Both the position numbers and the translations under genes were made by a program. 64,000 bases of DNA from Amycolatopsis vastitatis (GTDB lineage Bacteria > Actinomycetota > Actinomycetes > Mycobacteriales > Pseudonocardiaceae), in contig NZ_NMUL01000058.1 of assembly GCF_002234595.1 (NCBI RefSeq), forward strand, positions 1 to 64,000, written 5' to 3'. Under the pieces are notes generated by a model. The model was not told the origin of the DNA. It worked only from the letters and a program-made list of their open reading frames with translations, and searched no databases. Positions 16,536 through 24,463 of this stretch are shown piece by piece; positions within the stretch are counted from its first letter, which is position 1, and every line of letters starts with the position of its first letter.

Positions 16536-17514
16536 ATGCCGGTGCCACCGCACCCTCGGACCTCGGGTAGGACACCGTTGCCGGGTCGCCGTCGGAGGTG
16601 TAGCGGTGTCCGGCCGGGGAGGCCAGCACGTCGAGCCAGTGTGCCGAGCCGTATTCCGCTTCCTCGCCCGCCGACTGCGAGCGGATGCGGGGGATCGAGC
16701 CCGGGTCGAACGCGCCCGAACACGGGGACGGTGCCGGGCCCGCGCCGACGAGCAGTGCGCCGTCGTACGCATACCCCGGGCCGCGCAGTGCCAGCTCCTC
16801 GCGCCGCGGGTGGGTGCCGAACGGCAGCGCCAGCGTCGTCGGCCGGTAGCCCGGCACGGCTTGGCGGATCAGGGCGTCGCCTTCCGTGATGGCCGTCGTC
16901 ACCGCGCTTTCCCCGGCGGTGCGCAGGTTCGTGTGCCGCCGCGTGTGGTTGCCGATTTCGAAGTGGTGCTCGGCCAGCCAGCGCAGGGCCCGCCCGTCGG
17001 CGTCCCCGCCGAACGGGTGCTCGTTGACGTACAGGCTGGCGACCGGCCGGAACCGCGGGTGCGCCGCGGCGACGTCGAGCAGGATCCGGACCGCCGTGCC
17101 CGGTGCCGGTTGTTCCTGCGGGGTGAGGCTGAACGCGCTCGGGTCGCCGTCGTCGAAGGTCAGGACCACCGGGTGCGTGCCCGCCGGCAGGTCGAGCCGC
17201 CGACCGAGGAGCTCGGCGGTGGTGACGGGCACGTAATTCTCGTCCGCGAGCCGTTCGAGCTCCGCGGTGAAGTCCGCGGGCGTGCGGTCGTAGACCGACC
17301 GCGGCCGCTCGGCGATGCGGTGGTACATGAGGATCGGCACCCGGCCCAGCTCGTCGGCGCCCACCTGGCGCGCGGCGGCGGCCGTGACCCGGGCCGGCGC
17401 GGCGGCGGGCGCCGGACGCGGAGCCGGAGCCGGGGCCACGGGTGCGGGGGCACCGCAGGCCGCGAGGGCGAGCAGGGCGGCGAATCCGGCGCCGGAGGAG
17501 AAAAGGCAACGCAT
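16510..17514 (-). CDS. Polysaccharide deacetylase lipoprotein (NodB family)
   Basis: This 334-aa protein has a lipoprotein signal (Cys20 after LLALA) and a Pro/Ala-rich linker. A NodB homology domain follows, with MYHRIAE, the catalytic TFDDG (119-123) and metal-binding His190 and His194 (GNHTRRH). It would remove acetyl groups from peptidoglycan, chitin or xylan at the cell surface. It overlaps the DUF3152 gene downstream. The ATG at 17514 is chosen because it opens directly into the signal peptide. Confidence 0.87.
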   Translation of the reverse strand: MRCLFSSGAGFAALLALAACGAPAPVAPAPAPRPAPAAAPARVTAAAARQVGADELGRVPILMYHRIAERPRSVYDRTPADFTAELERLADENYVPVTTAELLGRRLDLPAGTHPVVLTFDDGDPSAFSLTPQEQPAPGTAVRILLDVAAAHPRFRPVASLYVNEHPFGGDADGRALRWLAEHHFEIGNHTRRHTNLRTAGESAVTTAITEGDALIRQAVPGYRPTTLALPFGTHPRREELALRGPGYAYDGALLVGAGPAPSPCSGAFDPGSIPRIRSQSAGEEAEYGSAHWLDVLASPAGHRYTSDGDPATVSYPRSEGAVAPACASVGLAY

Positions 17515-17708
17515 GCCCGAAGTGTGCGTCGGCGCCGCGGCCGGTGCGGGCCGGGCCACCGGGTCGGGTGAGCGCGGAATCCCGTGCCACAGCCACGAAA
17601 ACCGCGTTTCCCCTGGCAGTGACCCTGGGCTGGAAACCGGCTCCGGCACGATGCGGTGATCGTCGGCGAACCGGTTTGGCGAAGATCACCGCCGGGTATT
17701 TCCCCGCG

Positions 17709-18650
17709 ATGGTCCCGAAAAAGGCGGTCGCCGCCGAACGAACCTTCGATCGACGCCTGGTCCTCACCGCCGCTCTCGCGGGCTTGGTGACGAGCGCGTG
17801 TGGCACGCCGCGGCTGGGCCGGGCGGTGGCCGCGCCGGTCTCGGCGTCTTCCGCCGCCGCCGCGCCGTCACCGCCGCCGAATCCGTTGGAGACCAGCCTT
17901 CTGGTCGGGTTCTGCGGCGCGCCGGGCGCGAAGGCGCTCGGCCGGATGACCGGCGACCTGACGGAAGCGAGCCGCCTGCTCAGGGCGCAGATCCAGGCGT
18001 TCCCGCCGGGACGGCCGGTCACCCCGGTCGTCGAGCTGATCGCCACCACCGTGCACCGCTCACCCGGCGCGGACGGCATGTACCGCAGCCGCTGCGAAGA
18101 CTCGACCGTGCGCGACTACCTCGACGCGGCCCGCGCGCTGAACGGCCTGCTGCTGCTCAACATCCAGCCCGGCCGGGCCGACTTCCCGCCGGAGGTGCGG
18201 GCCTACGAACGGTGGCTGGCCGAGCCCGACGTCGGGGTCGCGCTCGACCCCGAGTGGGCGGTGGAACCGGGTGTGGTGCCGGGCCGGAAGTTCGGCCGCA
18301 CGACCGGCGCCGAGCTCGACGAAGTCGCCCGGTACCTCGGGGGGCTGGCCGAGGCGCACCGGCTGCCCGCCAAGGTCATGGTCTACCACCAGGTGGCCGC
18401 CTCGGTGGTGCGTGACGAAGGGCTTCTGGGGCCGCACCAGGGCGTCTCGGTGGTCAAGGTGGTCGACGGCATCGGCTCGGCCGCGGCGAAGAAGGCGACG
18501 TGGAAGACGCTGATGACGACCATGCCCGCGCACGTCCGGCCGGGCTTCAAGCTCTTCTTCGACGAGGACACCCGCCGCGGCGCGGCCCTGATGAGCCCGG
18601 CGGAAGTCCTGGCGCTGACCCCGGCGCCCGCCTACGTCGTCTACGAATAG
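17709..18650 (+). CDS. Putative secreted lipoprotein of unknown function
   Basis: This 313-aa protein carries a lipoprotein-type signal (LVLTAALAGLVTSAC), a Ser/Ala/Pro linker, and then one compact domain beginning LLVGFCGAPGAKALGRMTGD. The domain has acidic and aromatic patches (ALDPEWAVEPG, KVMVYHQVAASVV) suggestive of a barrel-fold hydrolase, but I do not recognise a family. It is divergent from the deacetylase gene and is followed by a strong hairpin terminator. The ATG at 17709 lacks a clear ribosome binding site, so the start is tentative. Confidence 0.75.
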   Translation: MVPKKAVAAERTFDRRLVLTAALAGLVTSACGTPRLGRAVAAPVSASSAAAAPSPPPNPLETSLLVGFCGAPGAKALGRMTGDLTEASRLLRAQIQAFPPGRPVTPVVELIATTVHRSPGADGMYRSRCEDSTVRDYLDAARALNGLLLLNIQPGRADFPPEVRAYERWLAEPDVGVALDPEWAVEPGVVPGRKFGRTTGAELDEVARYLGGLAEAHRLPAKVMVYHQVAASVVRDEGLLGPHQGVSVVKVVDGIGSAAAKKATWKTLMTTMPAHVRPGFKLFFDEDTRRGAALMSPAEVLALTPAPAYVVYE

Positions 18651-18658
18651 GGAACGCG

Positions 18659-18693
18659 AAAAGCCCGGCGCGGTCGCCCCGCGCCGGGCTTTT
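18659..18693 (+). terminator. Rho-independent terminator
   Basis: A perfect 15-bp stem (18659-18673 with 18679-18693) around a 5-nt loop, with the stem itself ending in TTTT. It lies 9 bp after the lipoprotein stop and before the opposite-strand gene at 18793. Confidence 0.85.
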
Positions 18694-18792
18694 CGTTGTC
18701 CCCGGGTGTTTCGCGGACGACGAAGGCCCGGTGCGGGAAGGGGGGCCGCACCGGGCCGTCGCCGGCTTGTCCGTCCGGGGGTCCGGTGCGGT

Positions 18793-19263
18793 CTAGCCGA
18801 CCGGGACGGGCAGCCCGCCGAGAAGGTCGTTCACCAGCGCGGAAAGGCTGATCAGCAGCCGCTGCAGCAGCGCGTTGAGCAGGGTGGTGACCGGCGGCAG
18901 CGATTGGCGGGACTTGAGCTGTGCCGCCAGTTCGTCGACTCCCTCGCGTGCCTTCGTGTTCTCCTGCCGGGCGGTCGCCGCGCTGTCCCGCGCCCCGGCC
19001 TGGATCGTGTACCGCTTGCCCTGCGCCAGATCCGTGAGCAACGGATCCAGCTCGCCGAGGGTGCGCTGCGTGCCGGCCACGTCGCCGTGGTCCGCACGGG
19101 ACGACAGCCGGTCGCGCAGGCCCTGGACCTCCGCCGCCGCGCTCGTGGTGCTCGACGAGCCGCTGCCACCGGGGCCGCCCGCCGTCGCCACCCCGACGCC
19201 GGTGAGGGTCACCGCCGTGGCGGTGACGAGGATCATGACCGCGCGTGCCACTGCACTTTTCAT
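18793..19263 (-). CDS. Small secreted protein of unknown function
   Basis: A 156-aa protein with a signal peptide (MKSAVARAVMILVTATAVTL, cut after VATAG) and a helical, charged mature part (VQGLRDRLSSRADHGD, QENTKAREGVDELAAQLKSR). It ends in a hydrophobic amphipathic helix (LLQRLLISLSALVNDLL). No family is recognised. CAGGAG before the ATG at 19263 supports the start. The hydrophobic C-terminus suggests a membrane- or envelope-associated protein. Confidence 0.8.
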   Translation of the reverse strand: MKSAVARAVMILVTATAVTLTGVGVATAGGPGGSGSSSTTSAAAEVQGLRDRLSSRADHGDVAGTQRTLGELDPLLTDLAQGKRYTIQAGARDSAATARQENTKAREGVDELAAQLKSRQSLPPVTTLLNALLQRLLISLSALVNDLLGGLPVPVG

Positions 19264-19597
19264 GTCGTACTCCTGGGGGATATTCCGATGCCGACTGCGA
19301 TCATGGTGATCTTCTTCCGGCGATAGCGCGAGCGGATGCCCCGGCCTGCGCGGCGGTTGTCGATTCCATACGGTGTGCGGGTGGCAGGCTTGCGCGGAAC
19401 AAACATCAAGTTCGCGTGAAGCCGGGGAAACGCAATTCCGCGCTTCAACTACGTTCGGTAATGGATTCACTCGGTGGTGTTCGTAGGTTACGATGGATGG
19501 CTGAATCGGCCCGATTTTTCTCACCGAAGGTGGAAGAAGCGTGGTTCACGGGAGGCAGGCGAGTTTCACTCGTTCGTGACGTTTATGAGAAGAGAGA

Positions 19598-19756
19598 ATG
19601 GGTAATCAGGCGCATTTGCCGCGGGCCGGAAAGCCACACTTAAGAAGGGTACGACGCTGGGGCACTTCTCGCTCGGCGAGTGTGTCGCTAATCTTGGCGG
19701 CGGTCGTGGGGCCGGTTTTCCGGCCGGAGCCACGACCGCCTCGGTGCCGGACCTGA
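19598..19756 (+). CDS. Possible 52-aa small protein
   Basis: An ATG at 19598 preceded by AGAGAG opens a 52-codon frame whose product is basic at the N-terminus with a short hydrophobic stretch (SVSLILAAVVGPVF). No relative is recognised and codon use is not strongly typical. It lies in the AT-richer spacer and may simply be chance. Confidence 0.2.
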   Translation: MGNQAHLPRAGKPHLRRVRRWGTSRSASVSLILAAVVGPVFRPEPRPPRCRT

Positions 19757-19786
19757 CACGAAGGCGCCACTCGAGAAATCACGAAA

Positions 19787-19827
19787 CGCAGAACGTCCCG
19801 ACGCGATCGGCGCCGGGACGTTCTGCG
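19787..19827 (-). terminator. Rho-independent terminator of the leftward WGxxG gene
   Basis: A perfect 14-bp inverted repeat (CGCAGAACGTCCCG, 19787-19800, with 19814-19827). Read leftward, it is followed by TTTCGT, and it lies about 64 bp after the stop of the gene at 19891. Confidence 0.8.
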
Positions 19828-19890
19828 CGAAGAGAGGGGATACGTGGTGCGGGGCACCCAGGCCACCCGGGCACCGGGCACCGGCGGGGC

Positions 19891-20220
19891 TCAGGCGCCC
19901 GGCGGGTTCCGCCGCGGCTCGGCGGGCGGATACGCGTTGACGGGCGGCGTCGCGCCGGCGGCCGGGTATCCGGCCATCGCGCCGGCCTTCGGCCCGCGCC
20001 GGACCAGCCCGGCCAGCCCGAGCAGCCCGGCCAGGCCCAGCAGGCCCCACAACCCGTTGTCACCGTTGCCGTCGCGGCTCGTGCCGTCGTCGTCGGCCCG
20101 CTGCCACGCCGACGCCGCGGGCGCCGGGGCGGGCGCCGCCGATGCGGGTGTCGCCCCGGTCAGAGCGATGGCGGCCGCCGCGGCGGTGCCGCAAACCAGT
20201 TTCCGTGCCGTGCCGTGCAT
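19891..20220 (-). CDS. Small WGxxGxxG-type secreted/membrane protein
   Basis: This 109-aa protein has an N-terminal signal (LVCGTAAAAAIALTG, cut after ASA), a short acidic region and a glycine/leucine-rich hydrophobic segment WGLLGLAGLLGLAGL followed by arginines. That segment fits the WGxxGxxG family of small actinobacterial and cyanobacterial proteins, whose role is unknown. A Pro/Ala-rich tail ends the protein. GGAAGG before the ATG at 20220 supports the start. A second protein with the same hydrophobic motif is encoded at 24464. Confidence 0.75.
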   Translation of the reverse strand: MHGTARKLVCGTAAAAAIALTGATPASAAPAPAPAASAWQRADDDGTSRDGNGDNGLWGLLGLAGLLGLAGLVRRGPKAGAMAGYPAAGATPPVNAYPPAEPRRNPPGA

Positions 20221-20460
20221 GGTGGTTCTTCCTTCCGTTCGGACAGTCGATCTTCCGCCGCGTACCCGCGCCGCCGGGGTTCACACCCGCTGTCACGGGA
20301 ACGGGCGAGGCCGTCCGGCGATGTCCGCCGGATGGACACCGGTTCGAGCTGCGGCGGGACGCGCCGTGCGTGGTCCGCCCGGCTGTCCCTCCCGTTCTTC
20401 GCGCCGCAGGCGCATCCGCACTGGGAAACACCGTCCACTGCCGTGGACCCGGGGGGAGAA

Positions 20461-20802
20461 ATGAACACTGAACTCGCGGTCGCGCCACTCGGGGCGACCT
20501 ACACACCACGCTTGGTCTGCACCACCGGTGACCGCCTGATCCACCCGGCGGACGGCCGCAACGACCTCGCCAGGATCGTCGTGCGCTGGGCCCGTGCCTG
20601 GGTGCCGGAAACCTGGCCCGCCCGTCAGTACTTCGCCGCACTGGGGATCGGTGACGACGAAAACCCTTGCTACACCGACGAAGACGTCACCGGCTGGCAC
20701 CTGCTGCAGCCGCGGCCGGACTCGCTCGCGTGGCGGGTGCGGTCGGGCGAAATCGACGTGACCACCGCCCTCACGGCCGAAGCCGAGGCCTGGCCCGAAT
20801 AG
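20461..20802 (+). CDS. Conserved hypothetical protein, 113 aa
   Basis: A soluble 113-aa protein without signal peptide or membrane segments. It is rich in Trp and acidic residues (VVRWARAWVPETWPARQYFA, DDENPCYTDEDVTGWHLL). I do not recognise a family. The ATG at 20461 directly follows GGGGGGAGAA, a strong ribosome binding site, and the reading frame ends just before a clear terminator, so it is probably a real gene. Confidence 0.65.
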   Translation: MNTELAVAPLGATYTPRLVCTTGDRLIHPADGRNDLARIVVRWARAWVPETWPARQYFAALGIGDDENPCYTDEDVTGWHLLQPRPDSLAWRVRSGEIDVTTALTAEAEAWPE

Positions 20803-21108
20803 GAAACCGCGCCGAAGAGCTCTGCGCCGCCCTTGTCGAGGCGGCGCAGGGCTCTTTGGTGTGCCCGGAAGAAGTCCTTGCCCCGCAGTCGGTATCGGCC
20901 CACGGGCTCGAGAAGAGCTTGCTGGGCAAGGGAATCGCCGTAACCCGATCGGACCACACCGGGTGCGGTCAGGGGCTTGCGGCACCCACACGATGGTGGC
21001 ACGAAGTGGAAACGACACCACAGCATCAGTACGTTTCCCTCACACGGGCCGGAGAACACACCTTCATTGCCGTCCCGTCCCACGCAACCATCCATCGAGG
21101 AGCAATCC
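20803..21108 (+). terminator. Terminator (20815-20857) and promoter region of the next gene
   Basis: A 17-bp stem with one mismatch (20815-20831 with 20840-20856) followed by TT ends transcription of the 113-aa gene. The rest of the gap holds no recognisable gene. An inverted repeat GGAAACG/CGTTTCC (21008-21014 and 21032-21038) lies about 70 bp before the secreted-protein start and may be a regulatory site. Confidence 0.6.
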
Positions 21109-21489
21109 ATGCTGAAGAAGATCGGGTTCGTCACGACCGCCGTGGCGGCCGGTGCGTTCCTGGCCGGCGGCGTCGCCGCGGCCGGCACCCCGGACGGGCA
21201 CGAGCACCACGGGCACCACCACGGCCACCACGCAGGCGGCTACGACCAGTTCGGCCAGGTCGGCCTGGTGAACCTCAACAACACCGACGTGCTGCACAAC
21301 GTCAACGGCACGGTCGGCGTCTGCGGCAACGACGTCAACGTCCTCGGCGTCCAGGTCCCGATCCACGACTCGCTCAACGGCATCGGCGTGCCGATCCTGT
21401 CGCCGGGCGAGCACGAGGCCAGCGGCGAGTCGCCGTACAACTGCGCTTCGGGTGGCCTCGCCGACGGCGGCACGAGCCAGGACAACTGA
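21109..21489 (+). CDS. Small secreted protein, paralogue A (His-rich insert)
   Basis: A 126-aa protein with a signal peptide (FVTTAVAAGAFLAGGVAAAG), a histidine-rich stretch (HEHHGHHHGHH, able to bind metal) and a conserved core NVNG.VGVCGNDVNVLGVQVP. It ends in a Gly/Asn-rich region with one further cysteine (PYNCASGG). The core is shared with the product of 21812-22165, so these are tandem paralogues. Small secreted proteins with two cysteines and VNV-repeats recall chaplin/rodlin surface proteins of spore-forming actinomycetes, but I cannot place them firmly. CGAGGAG lies upstream of the ATG. Confidence 0.8.
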   Translation: MLKKIGFVTTAVAAGAFLAGGVAAAGTPDGHEHHGHHHGHHAGGYDQFGQVGLVNLNNTDVLHNVNGTVGVCGNDVNVLGVQVPIHDSLNGIGVPILSPGEHEASGESPYNCASGGLADGGTSQDN

Positions 21490-21811
21490 GTTTCCGCGCC
21501 GCGGCCGCCCGCTGTGTGTGCGGACGCCGGCTCGAGGCGCGGAAATCCGGCAGTTGCGTCGACGTCGTATCGCGTGCCCGGAACACGGAGCGAGCTGCAC
21601 ACTCCGGTTCCGCGTTCCGGGCACGCCGCGGCGCCGATCGACGCCGGCCCGGGTGGGACCGGCCACGACGCTGGAGAAGTGCACCGGTCCCACCCGGAGT
21701 GAAACGCACCCTAACCGACTTCCCCGGGTCCGGCGAACCGAAGCCGGGCCCGTTCCGTTTCCCCGATCCCCCGCCGGAAAGTCCGGCGGGTTTTCTGAAG
21801 GAGTTAGTTCC
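21490..21811. other. Spacer with three perfect inverted repeats in series
   Basis: No gene is seen. Three hairpins follow each other. The first is a 13-bp arm pair GCGTGCCCGGAAC (21572-21584 with 21614-21626). The second is a 12-bp arm pair GGGTGGGACCGG (21651-21662 with 21684-21695). The third is a 9-bp terminator-like stem (21770-21778 with 21782-21790). The first two probably fold the 3' end of the upstream message. Confidence 0.75.
21770..21794 (+). terminator. Terminator-like hairpin directly ahead of a ribosome binding site
   Basis: CCCGCCGGA-AAG-TCCGGCGGG followed by TTTT is a textbook intrinsic terminator. It lies only 3 bp before the GAAGGAG ribosome binding site (21797-21803) and 17 bp before the GTG of paralogue B. 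Its position suggests attenuation or read-through control of that gene rather than simple termination. Confidence 0.7.
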
Positions 21812-22165
21812 GTGATCAAGCAGCTCGGCTTCGTCGCCACCGCCCTCGCCGCCGGGATGGCGGTGCTCGGCGGGTCCGCGTCCGCGGCCGGCATCAGCGT
21901 CGACGGCCACCCGGTCGACAACAACGAGCAGTTCGGCCTCGTCGGCAACGTGCAGAACCTCGACGCGGTGCACAACCTGAACGTCGTCGGCGGCGTCTGC
22001 GACGACAACGTCAACGTGCTCGGCGTCCAGGTTCCGGTGCAGGACGTCGCCAACGGCGTCGGCGTCCCGGTGCTCTCCCCGGGCGCGCACGACGCCGAGG
22101 GCGAAGTGCCGCAGAACTGCGCCGCCGGTGACATCGCCGACGGCGGGACCGCCCAGGGCAACTGA
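21812..22165 (+). CDS. Small secreted protein, paralogue B
   Basis: A 117-aa protein with a signal peptide (LGFVATALAAGMAVLGGSAS) and the same core as its upstream neighbour (LNVVGGVCDDNVNVLGVQVP, then a GVGVPVLSPG turn and a C-terminal cysteine in PQNCAAG). It lacks the histidine-rich insert. The GTG start has a GAAGGAG site 8 bp upstream. Tandem duplication with separate terminators suggests that the two copies are expressed differently. Confidence 0.8.
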   Translation: MIKQLGFVATALAAGMAVLGGSASAAGISVDGHPVDNNEQFGLVGNVQNLDAVHNLNVVGGVCDDNVNVLGVQVPVQDVANGVGVPVLSPGAHDAEGEVPQNCAAGDIADGGTAQGN

Positions 22166-22179
22166 CCGGTCCGGCCGGA

Positions 22180-22211
22180 CCGCCGCGCGGGGGCAACCCC
22201 GCGCGGCGGTT
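22180..22211. terminator. Bidirectional terminator
   Basis: A perfect 13-bp stem (22180-22192 with 22197-22209) with a GCAA loop, followed by TT. It separates the convergent secreted-protein and AI-2E permease genes. Confidence 0.85.
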
Positions 22212-23309
22212 TCACGTCCGGTCGAGCCGGTGCACGGCGACCTCCCGCACGACCAGCAGGACGGCGGCCGCGACGGGCACCGCGACGAACGCCCCGACCA
22301 CGCCGAGCAGGGCGAAGCCGAGCAGCACCGCGACGACGGTGACCAGCGCCGGGATCCGGACGGCCCGGCCGACGATCTTCGGCAGCAGCACGTAGTCCTC
22401 CAGCACCCGGTACCCGACGAAGAAGCCGGCGGTGGCGAGCCCGACCGGGACCGAAACTGTGAGCGCGACGAGGCTGGTGCCGGCCCCGGCCGCCACCGAG
22501 CCCGCCACCGGGACGAGGTCGAGCACCGCGACGAGCACGGCGAGCACGAGCGGGTAGGGCACGCCGAAGGCCCAGAGCCACGCGAGCGCCGCCGTCCCGG
22601 CGATCAGCGACACCACGACGTTGCCGACGAGGTACGCGCCCACCTTCCGGAACACCGCGTCCCCGATCAGGATCACCCGCGGCCGCCGCGAGCGCGGCGC
22701 CAGCCGGTACAGCGCGGTGCGGATCCGCGGGAATTCCGCGACGAAGTAGGTGGCGAGCACCACGACGATCGCGGCGTCGCCGAGCAGGACGGCGAACGAC
22801 TTCGCGACGTCCGCCGGGTGGACGGCCCGGAGGGCGGCTTCGAGGCCGAACGTTTCGTCGGCGCGGCCCAGCAGGGTGCCGCGGTCGCGCAGCAGGGCCA
22901 GGTAGCGGGGAGCGCCGTCGCGCAGCTGCCCGGCCTGGTCGGCGATGGGCACGGCCGCGGCCGCGACGGCGCCGCCGAGGACCGCCAGCCCGGTCACCAC
23001 GACGACGCCGGCGGCGACCGCGCGGGGCATCCGGCGCGCGAGCCGGGCGGTCACCGGCTCGAGCCCCACCGCGAGGAAGAACGCGATGCCGATCAGCAGC
23101 AGCACATCGGAAGCCGCGAGGACGACTTCGACGACCGCGACGGTGACGGCCACGCCGGCGGCGGCGGTCATCCCGGCGAAGAACGGCGACCGGCGGTCGA
23201 GCGGCTTCCCCGGGGTGCCCAAGGGCTTTTCCTGCCGGGCCGCCGCTCCTTCGGCTTCGCCGACGGGATGCCCGGCGCGGTGCGCACCCCGTCCATTCGT
23301 CGCGTGCAT
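22212..23309 (-). CDS. AI-2E family (PerM/YdiK) membrane permease
   Basis: A 365-aa polytopic membrane protein with about eight hydrophobic segments. The family signature region is VGNVVVSLIAGTAALAWLW, a VPYPLVLAVLVAVLDLVP loop and LEDYVLLPKIVG near the C-terminus. Members export small molecules or ions; the substrate is unknown. The ATG at 23309 is preferred, but a GTG at 23348 would extend it by 13 residues. The first 40 residues are polar and cytoplasmic. Confidence 0.85.
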   Translation of the reverse strand: MHATNGRGAHRAGHPVGEAEGAAARQEKPLGTPGKPLDRRSPFFAGMTAAAGVAVTVAVVEVVLAASDVLLLIGIAFFLAVGLEPVTARLARRMPRAVAAGVVVVTGLAVLGGAVAAAAVPIADQAGQLRDGAPRYLALLRDRGTLLGRADETFGLEAALRAVHPADVAKSFAVLLGDAAIVVVLATYFVAEFPRIRTALYRLAPRSRRPRVILIGDAVFRKVGAYLVGNVVVSLIAGTAALAWLWAFGVPYPLVLAVLVAVLDLVPVAGSVAAGAGTSLVALTVSVPVGLATAGFFVGYRVLEDYVLLPKIVGRAVRIPALVTVVAVLLGFALLGVVGAFVAVPVAAAVLLVVREVAVHRLDRT

Positions 23310-23437
23310 GAGACGGCGGCTACCCCGGTGCGGCGCGGCCGAATCCACCCGATCCGGGCCAGGGGCAAGTCCACGCTTCCCGGTGACGGCGGCCGCCTGC
23401 CGTTGCCGGATGTCCTGCGGGGCAAGCAGAATCGCGT

Positions 23438-24379
23438 ATGGGCATCCGGCACTTCCTGCTCGCTCCCGTCATCACCCTCCTGGCCGCCTTCGCGGCGTGC
23501 CCGGAAGCGGCGGCCCTCAGCGCGCCGCGGCTGCTGATCAACCAGGACTTCCCCGACCCGGACGTCGTCAAGACCGCGGGCGGCTACTTCGCGTTCTCGA
23601 CGAGCACGGGTTCCGGGCGGATTCCGTTCGCGACCGCCCCGGCGCCGGACGGGCCGTGGCGGGTCGGCGGCGACGCGCTCGGCGCCGTGCCCGCGTGGGC
23701 CAAGCCGGACGGCGGGTTCTGGGCCCCGGACGTCACGCAGCTGGCGGACGGCGCGTTCGTGCTGTACTTCGCGGCCGCGCTGACGGCCGGCGGCGAGATG
23801 TGCCTCGGTGCCGCGACGGCGGCGAAGCCCGCAGGGCCGTACACCCCGGCCGGCGACCGGCCGCTGGTGTGCGTGCCCGAGGACCACGGCGACATCGACC
23901 CGCAGACGTTCGTCGACGCGGACGGGTCCCGCCACCTGCTGTACAAGAGCGACGGCGCGGCCACCGGGGCGCCGGCGGCGATCTGGACGCAGCGGCTGCA
24001 GGCCGACGGGCGCACGCTCACCGGTCCGCGCACCGAGCTGCTGCGGGCCGACCTGACGGCCGAGAAGGCGGTCGTCGAGGCGCCCTCGGTGGTGAAGACG
24101 GCGTCCCGCTACCTGTTGTTCTATTCGGCCGACACCTTCCAGAGTTCGGGCTACCACACGTGTTACGCCTCCGCGCCGACGCCGGCAGGCCCGTTCGTGA
24201 AGGCCGACGCCCAGTTCCTGTCCACCGACCTGCTCGGCGGCAAGGTGGACGCCCCGGGCGGCGCAGACGTCGTGGACGGCCACATCTTCTTCCACGGCTG
24301 GCTGGGCGGCGGCCGCACCGCGCGGGGCCTGTACTCGCTGCCGGTCTCCTTCCCGGCCGACGTCCCGCAGCTGGGCTGA
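23438..24379 (+). CDS. Secreted GH43-type glycoside hydrolase
   Basis: A 313-aa protein with a signal peptide ending near residue 26, then a five-bladed propeller of the GH43/GH62 kind. Catalytic candidates are Asp40 in FPDPDV, the Asp in GDIDPQTF and the Glu in VVEAPSV, in the spacing expected for arabinanases and beta-xylosidases. It would release arabinose or xylose units from plant polysaccharide, matching the CE15 esterase and sugar importer elsewhere in the window. It stands alone and is divergent from the AI-2E gene. Confidence 0.85.
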   Translation: MGIRHFLLAPVITLLAAFAACPEAAALSAPRLLINQDFPDPDVVKTAGGYFAFSTSTGSGRIPFATAPAPDGPWRVGGDALGAVPAWAKPDGGFWAPDVTQLADGAFVLYFAAALTAGGEMCLGAATAAKPAGPYTPAGDRPLVCVPEDHGDIDPQTFVDADGSRHLLYKSDGAATGAPAAIWTQRLQADGRTLTGPRTELLRADLTAEKAVVEAPSVVKTASRYLLFYSADTFQSSGYHTCYASAPTPAGPFVKADAQFLSTDLLGGKVDAPGGADVVDGHIFFHGWLGGGRTARGLYSLPVSFPADVPQLG

Positions 24380-24463
24380 GCGTGTCACCCACCCGGGTAA
24401 GGCTCCGGTTGGCCGCGCGCGACGGGGTTATCCGGGGCAAGAGCGAGGAAACGGAGGACGGTC

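Larger units (their letters stand above)
19264..19890. other. Long AT-richer spacer with strong hairpins and no convincing gene
   Basis: About 627 bp between two leftward genes. The middle (roughly 19380-19640) is visibly less G+C-rich than the rest of the window. A promoter-like pair, TTCACT and TACGAT spaced 17 bp, can be read on the + strand near 19466-19494. Two strong hairpins follow: CGGTCGTGG/CCACGACCG at 19701-19738 with a TTTT loop, and the terminator at 19787-19827. One small open frame (19598-19756) is listed separately. Confidence 0.6.

Noticed and set aside
19606..19881. 91-codon minus-strand open frame in the AT-richer spacer
   Set aside because: No ribosome binding site, strongly basic low-complexity product, and it crosses the terminator hairpin.
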